Counted from the stretch's first letter, positions 45,235 to 56,236 are shown. The stretch is 64,000 bases of DNA from Hetaerina americana (GCA_022747635.1 JAKTNV010000238.1:62001-126000); one strand, 5' to 3'. Notes: generated from the letters alone by a model not told the origin. Numbers and translations are program-made.

Positions 45235-46489
45235 TGAATTCAGGTCAAAATCACCATAATTAAAAAGGAGTATTTCACAACAGCAAGGGATTTGTGGCAT
45301 TAATAGGTGTATTTGCGAATTGATTAAGCATATTAAATAAAATGGTCCCTCACTATAGAACACAAACAAAATCTAATTTTAAGTTAACTACTTAAATATC
45401 GAATCTCCCTATTTATAACCATTGTATTTTAACAATCCATTTTCAATGATTTGGACTAAATGTATCGTTTGATCATTGCGCATGTGAAATAATACTATTT
45501 TCTAAACATTATTGACGATGTTTATAGCTGTCGTTTCACACTTGACTCCCGTTCAATTCTACCAAAAACATAGATCTTAACTACTTCAAAAAGGAACATT
45601 TAAGAAATGTATTTTCTACAGAGATTGATACTGCAGTCAATTCAAGCAGAGCCCAAAGCAATTAAAACATGACTATCTCAGCAGCAAGTATTATTGTTGG
45701 GTATGTAATTAGGTGTTCTCCAAATTTAAAAGGCATATATCTCACAAAAGATCTCACCCGTCCATTCTTTCCAAAATATATTCACTAAGATTAGCAACCT
45801 GAAACAGTATATCCTTGTTTACGCAAATGAGAAGCCATACCGTTAAGAATTTGCTCCATGTCATTCCGTTGGAAAGGAAAGCCTGTGGTCTGTGAGTGTG
45901 TAAATAATGCTGTTTCCGAAGTACGCAATAATGTTTGTTTTGGTTCGTCCATTTGGTGACACTGTTGCCGTGGCAACAGTAACAAACAAGTGAAGGATGA
46001 AATGTTTCGAATTAGATTGAGAATATGATCTAATTTTAAAGAGAAATAAAGTATGCTCTATGGACACTATATTTTCGTTTATTAGGTATAAAGATCAAAT
46101 ACTGAAAAGGAAAATCAAATTATTGGACATGTGCGGAGACATACAAACGTTTGACTTTCCTTTCTCCACAAATATATAATGGCAATTGAAGATGTTTTTC
46201 TTTCTTGCAAGAGAGAAAGTCGTTCCATGATGTATCCGGGCTTCGAGTTGGTAATATAATAAATAAATGAATGAATAAATTAACCATACATGGGAAAGAG
46301 TGTATAAAATACATAAAATATGTAATTATATTTAAGAATGCGAACCATTGCCTTTATTGTACACGTCTGGGCTATCTTTACAGCAATGCAAGTTAATGTT
46401 TTGTAGTTTCACTGTGGTTCTTTTTCTTCTTAGTTTCCAAATTTCTGCGTGCTTTGATGGCATTTAAAGATGATGACGCATCGATGTTG
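45235..46489 (+). repeat. Unclassified repeat R, copy R3
   Basis: Near-identical to R1 (2336-3587). Confidence 0.75.
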
Positions 46490-46915
46490 CTGACGACCCA
46501 TCGTCAGCAACATCAATGCACCAACCCACAAGCTAGCGCAATATGTTGCACATGCTCTTCAACTCTTCGCCAGAAAAACTGACTTTTTTGCTAAAACTAC
46601 CATGGATTTCATTCACATTATTCGGAATGCTGAAATCCAAAAAGTCAACATGCTGGTGACCTCTGATGTCTTCTCCTTGTTCACAAATACGCCCATTGAT
46701 GACTCCATGCTACTCATCAAAAACCTCACCTCACAGGGATTAGCTAAGGATTAACCTGGACCTCGCAAATTCTGCCTCAGGAACTCATACTTCCGTTTGA
46801 ATGATAAGCACATTGAACATCATGAAAGTGCAGCCATGGGATCACCCCTCTCTTCCGTAATAACCAACATTTTCATTAAGATCTCTCAGCTGAAGGAAAT
46901 GGTCTTACCCAAAGA
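46490..46915 (+). pseudogene. Penelope-like RT fragment with leading hairpin (S3)
   Basis: Copy of 3588-4010, with the perfect hairpin at 46490-46521 and RT blocks including SLFTNTP and AAMGSPLSS. The internal stop is kept. Confidence 0.75.
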
Positions 46916-47290
46916 AACCAACCCGTAGTAATAGTTGGGGTTTTTGGATGCATCAACCACTGTGGTTGTTTTTGCACCACTTTTTAAAACATTTAAAACC
47001 TCAATCCAATTTTGATAAATACATTAATGTATAAAAAACATATGAATAGTTAAACAGTAATTATTTTAAAAAAATAAACGGAAACTCAAGTTGTCCGTTC
47101 AGGTCAGTTTCCTTTAAAAACCTGGACACCTTACTTAAAAAGTTGGGGTCCTCCCCTAAACTATTGCTTAAATTACATCTTATTTTAAAACATTGCTTCA
47201 AGGTTGCACTTTTGTCTCCATGAAGAGTGCGTGAGGGCTAAGTGCCCTATTCTCAGGCGCGTGATCCTACCTCTTCCCCCTAAATGTTCC
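46916..47290. other. AT-rich spacer (S3)
   Basis: Copy of 4011-4384. It also has a ~25-bp stretch (TTGGGGTTTTTGGATGCATCAACC) shared with S2 but deleted in S1. Confidence 0.5.
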
Positions 47291-47712
47291 AGATGGAAGA
47301 GGGCCCTGTCAAAACAACCAAATTTATGGCCTTAAGTTCCTTGTTTGGCAAGAATCACCAAGCTTCCTTCCACTGGTTCAGAACCAAATTCCGCAAGACA
47401 GCCCCGACGTCCAACACAGGAAGCAAAGCTGAGTCTGTTTTGTGATTGACCAGGGCTTCCTTTGCTGCTTTGCCAGCTTTTTCAATGCCTGGTATTCCCA
47501 CATGACCAGCAGTCCATATAGAGGATACCTACTTCCCCTTTATCTGAAGGGACCATAGGGTATAATAGATCTCCTGAACCATCAGGTGCATTGATGACAA
47601 GACTGATATGGATTATAGGGAAATCAATGAGTGCAAACAGATAAGAGAAGAGCCATTACATTCTCTTATGTCTTTTAGGGCCCTCTTGATAGCTGACAGT
47701 TTGGCTGTGAAC
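47291..47712 (-). pseudogene. LINE RNase H fragment (S3)
   Basis: Copy of 4385-4780, interrupted at 47712 by Jockey-1 at the same base as S1. Confidence 0.65.
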
Positions 47713-48229
47713 CCCTTAATCATCTCTTAACTCTCCCCCAACCTCCGATCAACACCCTCCGCCACCCTCTGGACAACACTCTCCCTCAATCAATGACCAA
47801 TCATCAACCGCAAATATAAAAACTGCTCTATTGAGCATAATTACGAAACTTCTCTCTCCTACTGACAATAAAACCCTTATTAGCATCATAACCAATGACC
47901 TTATACCAGCCCTTCTTCAACTTGTAAATGGTGCTTAATTCACAAATAAACAACCACTTCCTTAAAGTTTTACAATGGAACTAAATGGCATAAAAAACAA
48001 AAAACAAGAGCTAAACCTCCTAATAACCAATCATTATCCAGACATGATCCTTCTCCAAGAAACCAAAAATAATAATAGCCAAACATTTAATTGTCGAAAT
48101 TACTCTACAATCAGAAGAGATAGAGCCAATGATCCTGGTTGCGGGGTCATGATCCTATCCAAAACTAACCTACTCTTCACATAACTTCAACCCCCACCCA
48201 CCCAAAAACTGGAACTCGCTGGAATAGCA
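47713..48229 (+). mobile_element. Jockey-1 copy C, left part
   Basis: 5'-truncated at the same point as copy A. It has the ORF1 tail and the start of the endonuclease (to residue ~75 of ORF2), then is split by Gypsy-1. It continues at 55224. Confidence 0.85.
48226..48229 (+). repeat. 4-bp target-site duplication, left (Gypsy-1)
   Basis: AGCA, repeated at 55220-55223. The empty site in copy A (5303-5306) has a single AGCA. Confidence 0.9.
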
Positions 48230-48953
48230 TGTGACGTTGTGCTTGGCGCAGCGTCACTTGCCCAGTTCGAATACGCGCGCCCCTCTCGCGAGCCGTAGAA
48301 CGGCGGGGCGCTATCTGTGGGCGCCGACAATGTATGGAAGAAAAAAGAGAAGAGCGGAGCGCGCCGCGCGCGGAGAGTGTCGGCCAACACGTGGTAAGGA
48401 GAGTTCGTTGTGAGATGTCCGAGAGAGAAGGTCGTGTGCTATCATCGTCGAGTCACCGACAGCCTGCGAACACCGGGGGTGCGCGTGCCAGCAACCGACC
48501 TCGCCGTGTGGGCCCCCCGCAGGCCCCGACCGGAACATCGGGACCCAGCAGTCGACAGCGAGGCGGCCATCTTCGGCTGCCGCCGAGCGGCCACCCAACA
48601 TCGTGGCCCAGCAGGCGTCGGCACCGCGCGTCATGTTTGCTTGGGAGCGCCCACACCTTTTCTTGTGATAATAAATAGTTCTTATGAAGTTTACTCGTCG
48701 GAGTCCATTTTTATGCGCCTCCTTGCGCCCCTCGTGATTTCAGCTGAAGAGCCGCTGCCCACCCCGGGGCACATAAAAGGTGAGCGAGCCCTCCCCTGGG
48801 ACGAGGAGTGTGATGGGCCAGGTGACAGCCAGCGGCGTGACTCTGCGGCTAGCCATGCGGCTAGCCTGGCGCCCTCAAAACAAGTAGAGTCGCGGCCTCC
48901 CTTGTCTCGCGGTATCGGGGAAAATTTATCTATGAATTAAATACCGCGTCACA
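48230..48953 (+). repeat. Gypsy-1 5' LTR (724 bp)
   Basis: Starts TGTGACGTTG and ends CCGCGTCACA. Poly-A signal AATAAA at 48670-48675. The 60-176-codon open stretches in it are the same in both LTRs and are not genes. A clear TATA box is not visible. Confidence 0.9.
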
Positions 48954-48955
48954 AA

Positions 48956-48973
48956 TGGCGCCCAACGTGGGGC
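48956..48973 (+). promoter_or_regulatory. Primer-binding site (tRNA-Lys CUU type)
   Basis: TGGCGCCCAACGTGGGGC, two bases after the LTR. This 18-mer is complementary to the 3' end of tRNA-Lys(CUU) as used by several retroelements; matched from memory of that PBS class. Confidence 0.8.
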
Positions 48974-49750
48974 AGCCTTTCTATTGTTGTGCGAGAAAAG
49001 TGACAATTATATTTCGAGAGTGCGCATGAGGCGCGAGTGTAAAATGGCGTCGCGTCGGCCTTGACGAGGCAACAATGGTGTGAAGGAGAGCGAGCGGAGT
49101 GATACCAGCATGGTGTGCAAAGCGTGTGTGTGAGCGGGAACGATGCGTGATTAACATCGCGCGAGCGCCAGTTATTACATACAGCTCTTTCGCGAGCGGT
49201 ATACAATTTTTCTATTTGATTTATAAACTAGTCCTTTTTTTTCGCTATACATTTTCATGAAATAAAAAAATTTAAAATTCTTTGTGAGGGAAGCAGTAAA
49301 TAAGAGATTATAATTTCTACTCAATCTTTTGTACTTGAATCTGGTTTGTGCGGTTGCTTTGAGTGGTTGCTTGGCGTTGAGGGTGGGATGAAAGCTGTGA
49401 ACATTCCCGAGGCGACTTGTTTCCAGTTAAGTTGCGGAGGGACGATCGGTTTCTAAGATTAACTACTATTATTGGCTTGAGGGAAGCTCCGTGCGTAGCC
49501 ACGTATCCCCAGAGTGGCAGAGGATCCTTTGAAAAGAGGAAGTGGAGTTTGTAATTTTTGAATTTTGAGGTTAGGTTATGCTTTTAATATAGAATTCTGA
49601 TTTATTCTACCCTATTTGTTATAATAACTGTAGAATAGGGAGAAAGCTTTAGGTTAGGATTAAATTTTTGCAGTAAGCGTATTTTAGGTTAGGTGGGGCA
49701 AATCCTTTAATTATTCAATAGGTTAAGAATTTTCTTCTTCCTAATTTACA

Positions 49751-50020
49751 ATGGAGGGTGACACTGGATTTTTGGCGAGATATCAGAGAGATATGAGGGC
49801 ACTGCTACGGCATTCAGCGGTAAAGGCAGAATTTGAAATAATTAAGCAAATGAGTGAAGAAGAGGTGGAAAATGAGTTGTCAAGTAAAGGACACTCCTTG
49901 GTAGGGCCACTCTTAGTGCGCAAAGAGCGATTATTGCGGGCTAAGCTTCTTTTGGCACAACCACGGTTAGGGACACCATGGTCAAAGAATTGGACGAAGA
50001 TGTGTAGCCTGACGATGTAA
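49751..50020 (+). pseudogene. Gypsy-1 gag N-terminal frame
   Basis: 89 codons from ATG at 49751, rich in charged helix (SEEEVENELSSKGHSLVGPL, then RKERLLRAKLLLAQ). The gag reading is broken near 49960 by a frameshift and at 50005 by a stop in the downstream frame, where VKELDEDV precedes the stop and PDDVTLSGALYALNWDEDLD follows. No recognisable capsid domain is present. Probably a damaged gag start. Confidence 0.55.
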
Positions 50021-50079
50021 CCCTCTCAGGAGCTTTATACGCCTTAAACTGGGACGAAGACCTAGATGCAGGGCGGAAA

Positions 50080-50964
50080 ATGAAACGAGCATGCAGTAAG
50101 GGGCATAAAAAGAAGCACATCGAGACGGAGAAAGTTGCCGCAAGCGACGGAGAAATTAATGAGGAACTGAACCCCATTCGGATCATTACAGCAAACGCAG
50201 CGGGGGGCCCTCAGCCCAAACTGCCGCTGATGGACTCATATGATTTTCCGCCGCTGGGGGAAAGGAAAGAAGCGTCAGATTTGACCAGAGAAAAGGAAAA
50301 ACTGCGCATTCTGCCTTCGGAAGCGAAATCAAATCAGAAAGAGATACCAGTACAGAGCGACCGCAACTCTGAGGAAATAAAGGAGTTGCGGAGTCAATTG
50401 CAACAGCAGAACGAGATGATCAACAACCTAACGGATGGAATTAGCCGAATTTTACAAAAATTGGGCAGTGAGAAGAACGATAAGGAAGTGAACTTGAGAA
50501 AGGGTTCCAAGAAAAAGTATCGGAGGGAAATAACATCCACTTCGTCATCTTCTTCAGAGTCGGAGGTAACGAGCGGGTCGTTATCTACTGACAGCAGTGA
50601 TGACTCGGACGATGCATCAGGGGACGATGGACATAGACAGAGCATCAGCTATGAGTTAGGAAGGGCCATAACGAGACCTACGTGGTCTAGGCCTTCACAG
50701 GCGAGAGACCAGGGACCGGGCTTTGACGGAGCTTGTTATTCCTGCGGAGAGTCGGGACATAGGGCAAATGCGTGCCCGAGAGTCCAGTGTTTCAGCTGTG
50801 GCGCAAGAGGGCATATCAGTGTCAATTGCCCCAGTCGACCTGGAAGGACACAAGAAAAGTGCCAACTTTGCGGCAAGGTCGGCTTATTGGCAATTAATTG
50901 CCCTAATTGCAAACACCTGTTTACTCGGCAGGAAAACGGACAAGCGGGGAGTCGCCTAGCATAA
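50080..50964 (+). CDS. Gypsy-1 gag nucleocapsid part
   Basis: An open frame of 294 codons. The first half is charged, with a coiled-coil-like stretch (EEIKELRSQLQQQNEMINNL, residues ~90-110) and an Asp/Ser-rich segment (~155-180). The nucleocapsid follows at ~224-285: CYSCGESGHRANAC, CFSCGARGHISVNC and CQLCGKVGLLAINC; the third has L where H is usual. It would bind element RNA. The usual capsid core is not seen. The frame begins upstream of the ATG (from 50008), so it is probably a piece of a longer gag. It overlaps pol by 58 bases; pol is in the -1 frame. Confidence 0.7.
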   Translation: MKRACSKGHKKKHIETEKVAASDGEINEELNPIRIITANAAGGPQPKLPLMDSYDFPPLGERKEASDLTREKEKLRILPSEAKSNQKEIPVQSDRNSEEIKELRSQLQQQNEMINNLTDGISRILQKLGSEKNDKEVNLRKGSKKKYRREITSTSSSSSESEVTSGSLSTDSSDDSDDASGDDGHRQSISYELGRAITRPTWSRPSQARDQGPGFDGACYSCGESGHRANACPRVQCFSCGARGHISVNCPSRPGRTQEKCQLCGKVGLLAINCPNCKHLFTRQENGQAGSRLA

Positions 50965-53900
50965 GCGGCTTCCCCGCAAACCAATCCGTCGAACATAAAT
51001 CGGCTGAATTAGATTTAGATAATCATAGGAATAAGTCGATTAGGTTAGGAAATAGTGATTCGATTTTGGAAAAGCCGAGTTGGACAGCCAAATTCTGCGA
51101 ACCAAATTCGATCAAGGGAGATGTAAATAGTGGAATAAAGGATTGTATAGGGAAAGGAAGGGAGATAAACTCAGATGGGCCAGATGAAACATCTGCTCCT
51201 AGGTCGAGTTGGACAGCCAACATCCACCACCCATCTGAGGCGTTGGCAAAGATCAAGGATGAAGAAATCTACAGATCGAGGTGGACAGCCAACCTCTATC
51301 GATCTGGCCAATGCAATGGAGCTATCAGGAAAAGCTCTCCAGCTGAGCAGTCGAGACGGACGGCCGACCTCCACTGCAAAGCTGATATTTGCTGTCCAGC
51401 CGTTGATTTCGCCGAGCCGAGCGGGTCAGCCCGTCTCCGCCCACCAAATCAACCGCATATGGGGCAGAAGGCGCATTGGTCGACGGAGTCAGCTCCGCTC
51501 TGCCAATCCGTTAGGTCGGGAGAAAGCGAAAGGGTCAAGTCTTTGGTAGGATCGAACAGGCCAGCCTGTCTCCAGCCGCCAAAGCAAGCAGAGAGTGAGA
51601 GAATGAGTGAGAGGCCTCAGAGCATCTCGTCGGTGCCACAAAGCCCGCCGAGACATGCGTGGAATGTACATTCTGCCCAGTCGCTTCACGCGGGCCGGAA
51701 ATCAGAACAGGAGAGCGATTATGAGAAATTGCCTCAAGTACTGTTCACTCTGGATCGGTTGTGTTCCAACAAAGGGACGGGCAGGAATGAGTCGAGTGAG
51801 AGTGTGACATACCCTGTAACCATTGAGGACAAACCTGATAGGCTGTGTCCGGTTCAGGGAGGGGGAGTCGGCGTGGAGTCCACGCCTAGAGTGAGTTTAG
51901 CGAGTGTGACGGCAGGGCTAGTAATCAATAAGGAGAAGAGCGAGTTTTGTTGTACCAGGGCTGCATATCTTGGATATCTGTTAGACGCAGAGGGACTTAG
52001 ACCAGATCCGGAAAAGATAGCTCCAGTCGTGAATTATCCAGCACCATCTAACCTCAAACAACTAAGACGATTTCTTGGTATGATTGGATGGTACGCTCGG
52101 TTCATAAAGGACGATTCGGAAATCAAGCTTCCATTGGTCAAGTTATTGCACAAAGATCAAGAGTGGGAATGGACAGAGGAACAGCAGAAAGCGTTTGAGA
52201 CATACAAAAGGGCCATTACAGAAGCCCCGGTCTTGGCAAGGCCGGACTTCTCTAAACCCTTCATCGTACAAACTGATGCGAGTAGTGAAGCAATTGGAGG
52301 TGTTCTTTCTCAAGTGAATGAGGACGGAGAACATCCAATCGTTTATGTCAGCCGAGTTCTCACATCAGCTGAGAAAAACTATACGACGACAGAGAGAGAG
52401 TTATTAGCTATTCTATGGGCCATAAAAAAACTAAGGCCTTATTTAGAGGGCTACAAGTTCCTCGTGATCACAGACCACTCCGCACTCCAATACCTACGAA
52501 ATCTCAAGGAACCTACGGGTAGGCTCGCGAGGTGGGCGCTGGAGTTGCAGCAGTGGGACTTCGAGGTGGTGCATCGTCGAGGTAAAATCCATGATTTGCC
52601 TGATGCACTATCTCGTATGTACGAGCAACTATCTGGCGAAGAGAAGATCGCTGAAATTACGGAAGTAAAGGATGAGGACCACCAACGCAGAGTCGAGGAA
52701 GTCACCAAATATCCGGAGAGGTATAAAAATTGGAAGGTCGAAGCGGGCCACTTGTATCGTTACAAGTACGATGAGCTGCTCGATCCAATCGCTGATTGTG
52801 AAGAGGGCTGGAAACTCGTGCTTCCAAAAGAATGTCGAGAGCGGGTCATAAGGGATGCCCATTGTGAACCTTCATCGGGCCACCTCGGAGTGGAAAAGAC
52901 AGTCGATCGAGTCGTACGAGATTACTATTGGAGAGGGGCCTACCACGACATTCACAACTTTGTGAGGCAATGTCAGGAATGTCAACAGTTCAAAACGTCG
53001 CAGCAAGCGCCTCAGGGACTATTGGGTAAAAGAACGGTAGAGAGACCATGGAGCGTCGTAGCAGCAGATCTCATGGAGTTTCCGCTTAGCAAAGCCAAGA
53101 ACAAGTACTTAATAATCTTTCAGGACTTATTTTCAAGATGGGTGGAGCTAAAGGCGGTCAGAGCTGCTACAGGGGCAAACGTGGTTAAAGCACTTGAGGA
53201 GCTTGTCCTATTTCGCTGGGGAACGCTGGAGTATCTCTTGACAGATAATGGAAAAGAGTTTGATAACAAATGCGTAAGAGAAGCATTGGCAGAGTATGGA
53301 ATAACGCATACAACAACGCCTCCATACCATGCTCAGGCAAACCCAGTGGAAAGATCCAATCGAACGCTGAAGACGGCCATCGCGATGTTTGTAGAAAAAG
53401 ACCATAGAGACTGGGATCAGCATTTACACGAACTAAGGCATGCAGTCAACACCGCGAAGCAGGCCTCGACTAAGATCTCGCCAGCCTACTTGAACTTCGG
53501 AAGGCATCCACTGCCAGTGAAGAGTTTGCGGCGCGAGCTTGAGAAGGGGGAAGGCATAGAGAGCAGATTGGATCCACAAGCGTGGAAAAAGAGGGCCGAT
53601 AGGTTAGGCTTATTACGAGATCTAGTAGCCGAGAACATAGAGAAAGCTCAGGAAAAACAGGCGCGAGCGTATAATAAGGGTAGAAGAAACATCGAATTTA
53701 ATGTAGGAGACCTAGTAATGCGTAGGACCCACCATCTGTCCAGTGGGATTGATAGGTTTTCAGCCAAGCTAGCCCCTAAATTTGAAGGACCGATCGAGAT
53801 ACTAAAAAAACTGTCTCCAACAGTTTATATCGTAGAAACGCGTTCCAATAAGCAAAACGCGAAAGTAGATATTGGTGACTTGAAAAGATATATAGCACCA

Positions 53901-53975
53901 AGATCCACTCGTCAAAGTGGTGAGTCCTCCGAGCGCCAAGCCCACGGAGCACACTCTCAAAAAAATTCCTTATGA
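50907..53975 (+). CDS. Gypsy-1 pol: RT thumb remnant, RNase H, integrase
   Basis: An open frame of 1022 codons in the -1 frame relative to gag. Residues 1-335 are a low-complexity region with repeats and no protease or RT palm. The RT remnant starts at about 336 (GLVINKEKSEFCCTRAAYLG), which normally follows the YxDD box, and includes RRFLGMIGWYARFI. RNase H has its full set D457, E498, D523, D566. Integrase has H652, H659, C689, C692, then D721, D780, E815 (34 residues between the last two). A GPYF-type tail follows (FEGPIEIL). The enzyme parts look intact; no stop occurs. Expected to integrate DNA but not synthesise it. Confidence 0.9.
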   Translation: MQTPVYSAGKRTSGESPSISGFPANQSVEHKSAELDLDNHRNKSIRLGNSDSILEKPSWTAKFCEPNSIKGDVNSGIKDCIGKGREINSDGPDETSAPRSSWTANIHHPSEALAKIKDEEIYRSRWTANLYRSGQCNGAIRKSSPAEQSRRTADLHCKADICCPAVDFAEPSGSARLRPPNQPHMGQKAHWSTESAPLCQSVRSGESERVKSLVGSNRPACLQPPKQAESERMSERPQSISSVPQSPPRHAWNVHSAQSLHAGRKSEQESDYEKLPQVLFTLDRLCSNKGTGRNESSESVTYPVTIEDKPDRLCPVQGGGVGVESTPRVSLASVTAGLVINKEKSEFCCTRAAYLGYLLDAEGLRPDPEKIAPVVNYPAPSNLKQLRRFLGMIGWYARFIKDDSEIKLPLVKLLHKDQEWEWTEEQQKAFETYKRAITEAPVLARPDFSKPFIVQTDASSEAIGGVLSQVNEDGEHPIVYVSRVLTSAEKNYTTTERELLAILWAIKKLRPYLEGYKFLVITDHSALQYLRNLKEPTGRLARWALELQQWDFEVVHRRGKIHDLPDALSRMYEQLSGEEKIAEITEVKDEDHQRRVEEVTKYPERYKNWKVEAGHLYRYKYDELLDPIADCEEGWKLVLPKECRERVIRDAHCEPSSGHLGVEKTVDRVVRDYYWRGAYHDIHNFVRQCQECQQFKTSQQAPQGLLGKRTVERPWSVVAADLMEFPLSKAKNKYLIIFQDLFSRWVELKAVRAATGANVVKALEELVLFRWGTLEYLLTDNGKEFDNKCVREALAEYGITHTTTPPYHAQANPVERSNRTLKTAIAMFVEKDHRDWDQHLHELRHAVNTAKQASTKISPAYLNFGRHPLPVKSLRRELEKGEGIESRLDPQAWKKRADRLGLLRDLVAENIEKAQEKQARAYNKGRRNIEFNVGDLVMRRTHHLSSGIDRFSAKLAPKFEGPIEILKKLSPTVYIVETRSNKQNAKVDIGDLKRYIAPRSTRQSGESSERQAHGAHSQKNSL
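51070..51580 (+). repeat. Degenerate ~65-75-bp repeats in Gypsy-1 pol N-terminus
   Basis: GAGTTGGACAGCCAAC-like units start near 51081, 51210, 51282, 51357, 51422 and 51556, with a weaker one near 51485. In the pol frame they read S.WTANL-like; in the next frame GQPTS-like. Confidence 0.7.
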
Positions 53976-54495
53976 ATTTTGGTATTATGCAATAGGTCAG
54001 CATTGTGTTTTTGCCTCATGTTATCTTGTCTGTGTGTCAAAGTGAGCGATTTATTTTTCAATGATGTGAAAATCTCTGTCGGACATTATTGTTGCTATGG
54101 CACATAGCCCTTGAATTGTGGTGAATGAAAGTTTGCAAACGAGGTGTGATGTGTTTGAGCTGAGGACGTACTGCTTTTATAGAGTGAATTATCTGAGCGA
54201 GTGATGCTTTTGTTGAAATTTTGTGAGAAATTCCCTTGGAATGTATGAAAGATTCATGCCAAAAGTTTGTTCATACCAAATGTATTACTTGATGTTCATA
54301 GAGAATGTGGTTAAAATTAGAAAAAGTTGTGCTATCCATTTTCTATCCAATAGCTGAAGACAGAATCTCAAAACTGAGTGAAATACTGGTAGAAATCTGT
54401 GAAATTGTTGTTATTATATTGTGTTCATAGGTTTCAGTTGCAGGCTCGTTTGTAAGCGGTCCACTCGGACGAGTGTCCGGCTTAGGGAGGGGGTA
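53976..54495 (+). other. Gypsy-1 3' untranslated region
   Basis: About 520 bases without a gene between the pol stop and the 3' LTR. No envelope-like frame. The polypurine tract lies at its end. Confidence 0.7.
54484..54493 (+). promoter_or_regulatory. Polypurine tract of Gypsy-1
   Basis: AGGGAGGGGG two bases before the 3' LTR; the usual plus-strand DNA primer site. Confidence 0.85.
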
Positions 54496-55219
54496 TGTGA
54501 CGTTGTGCTTGGCGCAGCGTCACTTGCCCAGTTCGAATACGCGCGCCCCTCTCGCGAGCCGTAGAACGGCGGGGCGCTATCTGTGGGCGCCGACAATGTA
54601 TGGAAGAAAAAAGAGAAGAGCGGAGCGCGCCGCGCGCGGAGAGTGTCGGCCAACACGTGGTAAGGAGAGTTCGTTGTGAGATGTCCGAGAGAGAAGGTCG
54701 TGTGCTATCATCGTCGAGTCACCGACAGCCTGCGAACACCGGGGGTGCGCGTGCCAGCAACCGACCTCGCCGTGTGGGCCCCCCGCAGGCCCCGACCGGA
54801 ACATCGGGACCCAGCAGTCGACAGCGAGGCGGCCATCTTCGGCTGCCGCCGAGCGGCCACCCAACATCGTGGCCCAGCAGGCGTCGGCACCGCGCGTCAT
54901 GTTTGCTTGGGAGCGCCCACACCTTTTCTTGTGATAATAAATAGTTCTTATGAAGTTTACTCGTCGGAGTCCATTTTTATGCGCCTCCTTGCGCCCCTCG
55001 TGATTTCAGCTGAAGAGCCGCTGCCCACCCCGGGGCACATAAAAGGTGAGCGAGCCCTCCCCTGGGACGAGGAGTGTGATGGGCCAGGTGACAGCCAGCG
55101 GCGTGACTCTGCGGCTAGCCATGCGGCTAGCCTGGCGCCCTCAAAACAAGTAGAGTCGCGGCCTCCCTTGTCTCGCGGTATCGGGGAAAATTTATCTATG
55201 AATTAAATACCGCGTCACA
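54496..55219 (+). repeat. Gypsy-1 3' LTR (724 bp)
   Basis: Same length and apparently the same sequence as the 5' LTR. Poly-A signal AATAAA at 54936-54941. Confidence 0.9.
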
Positions 55220-55223
55220 AGCA
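55220..55223 (+). repeat. 4-bp target-site duplication, right (Gypsy-1)
   Basis: AGCA; Jockey-1 sequence resumes at 55224 (ATAAAAGGAG). Confidence 0.9.
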
Positions 55224-56236
55224 ATAAAAGGAGTTACTGGGACCCTTAACATTTGGTCAGCCTACTTTCCACCTTCATCCTCAAAGTCAGACGCCCCTGG
55301 CTTATCAGCACTGTCATCCCTACTGCACCCAAATCTCATAAAAGGTGGGGAGTTAAACGCCAAACATTCTGCCTGGGGTTGCAAAACCACTATCACACGA
55401 GGGCGAGCCCTTTATAAGCTCCTAGTTACCAAAAATATTGCAATTCACTCACCGCCTTTCCCTACCCACTTCCATCATCACCACCACTCCTCCGATATCC
55501 TGGATGTAGTTCTATTATCCGCAGATATCGCATTCCAAATCCTTAACCTAGATAACTCAGCCTCGTACCACTGCCCCATATTTTACTGCGTTTCTACCCT
55601 CCTTCATACCACCAGAACCAACTAGAAGAGTTAACTGGAAACTATTTAAAGAAAACTGCTTGGCCATTAACCTTGTCCCATCTCCTGCTAGCACTCCAGA
55701 CAGCATAGAGAAAGCGGCTCAAGATTTTACAAGCACCTTAACCAAAATCATTCATCGCTCTTGCTACCCTCCTTCTCCGGCCTCCATCGCCGGTGCCACA
55801 CTACCTCAGGATAATTTGCGCCTAATTTCACATAGAAACAAGGCCAGAGCCCTCTGGCAACGCACTCATCTCCGCCAAGATAAAATCGGCTTCTGTGCAC
55901 TTCGAAACCTTGTAACATCCAGACCTAGAACACATTGGGAAAAAACATGGCAAGAGAAAATAAGTTCACTCTCACATAACGACAATTCGGTATGGACCCT
56001 AGCCCACTGTCTGCGAAGGAAAAAGGTACCCATCCCGCCAATACCACATAATGGGAGAGCACTATACGATGACTGCGACAAAGCAAATACCTCTGCCGAC
56101 TTTCTCGATTGCATTTTAAAAAACCATAATACATCCTCATTGGATTCAGAAGCGTTGAACAGCGTCTCTTGCCATTCACTTTGCCCATTCCACATATTCC
56201 CGGAAATTACTCCTCATGAACTTTACTCCATTTGTT
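55224..56236 (+). pseudogene. Jockey-1 copy C, right part (ORF2 endonuclease to RT start)
   Basis: Continues the ORF2 interrupted at 48229. GELNAKHSAWG has the same D-to-E change as copy A. The open frame from 55660 reads ASIAGATLPQDNLRLISHRN on to ITPHELYSI, then ends at 56236 against Jockey-2. Everything from the RT core onward is missing. It differs from copy A more than the flanking S1/S3 sequence does. Confidence 0.8.

Larger units (their letters stand above)
48230..55219 (+). mobile_element. Young Gypsy-type element lacking protease and RT core (Gypsy-1)
   Basis: A 6990-bp insertion with 724-bp LTRs that look identical, terminal TGTGACG...CGTCACA, a primer-binding site, gag pieces, a long RNase H-integrase frame and a polypurine tract. 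The YxDD RT core and the DTG protease are absent. Because the LTRs match, it inserted recently, so its RT was probably supplied by a relative. Confidence 0.9.

Noticed and set aside
48311..48940. Overlapping open frames up to 176 codons in the LTRs
   Set aside because: Identical in both LTRs, overlapping in all phases and GC-driven; no domain seen.
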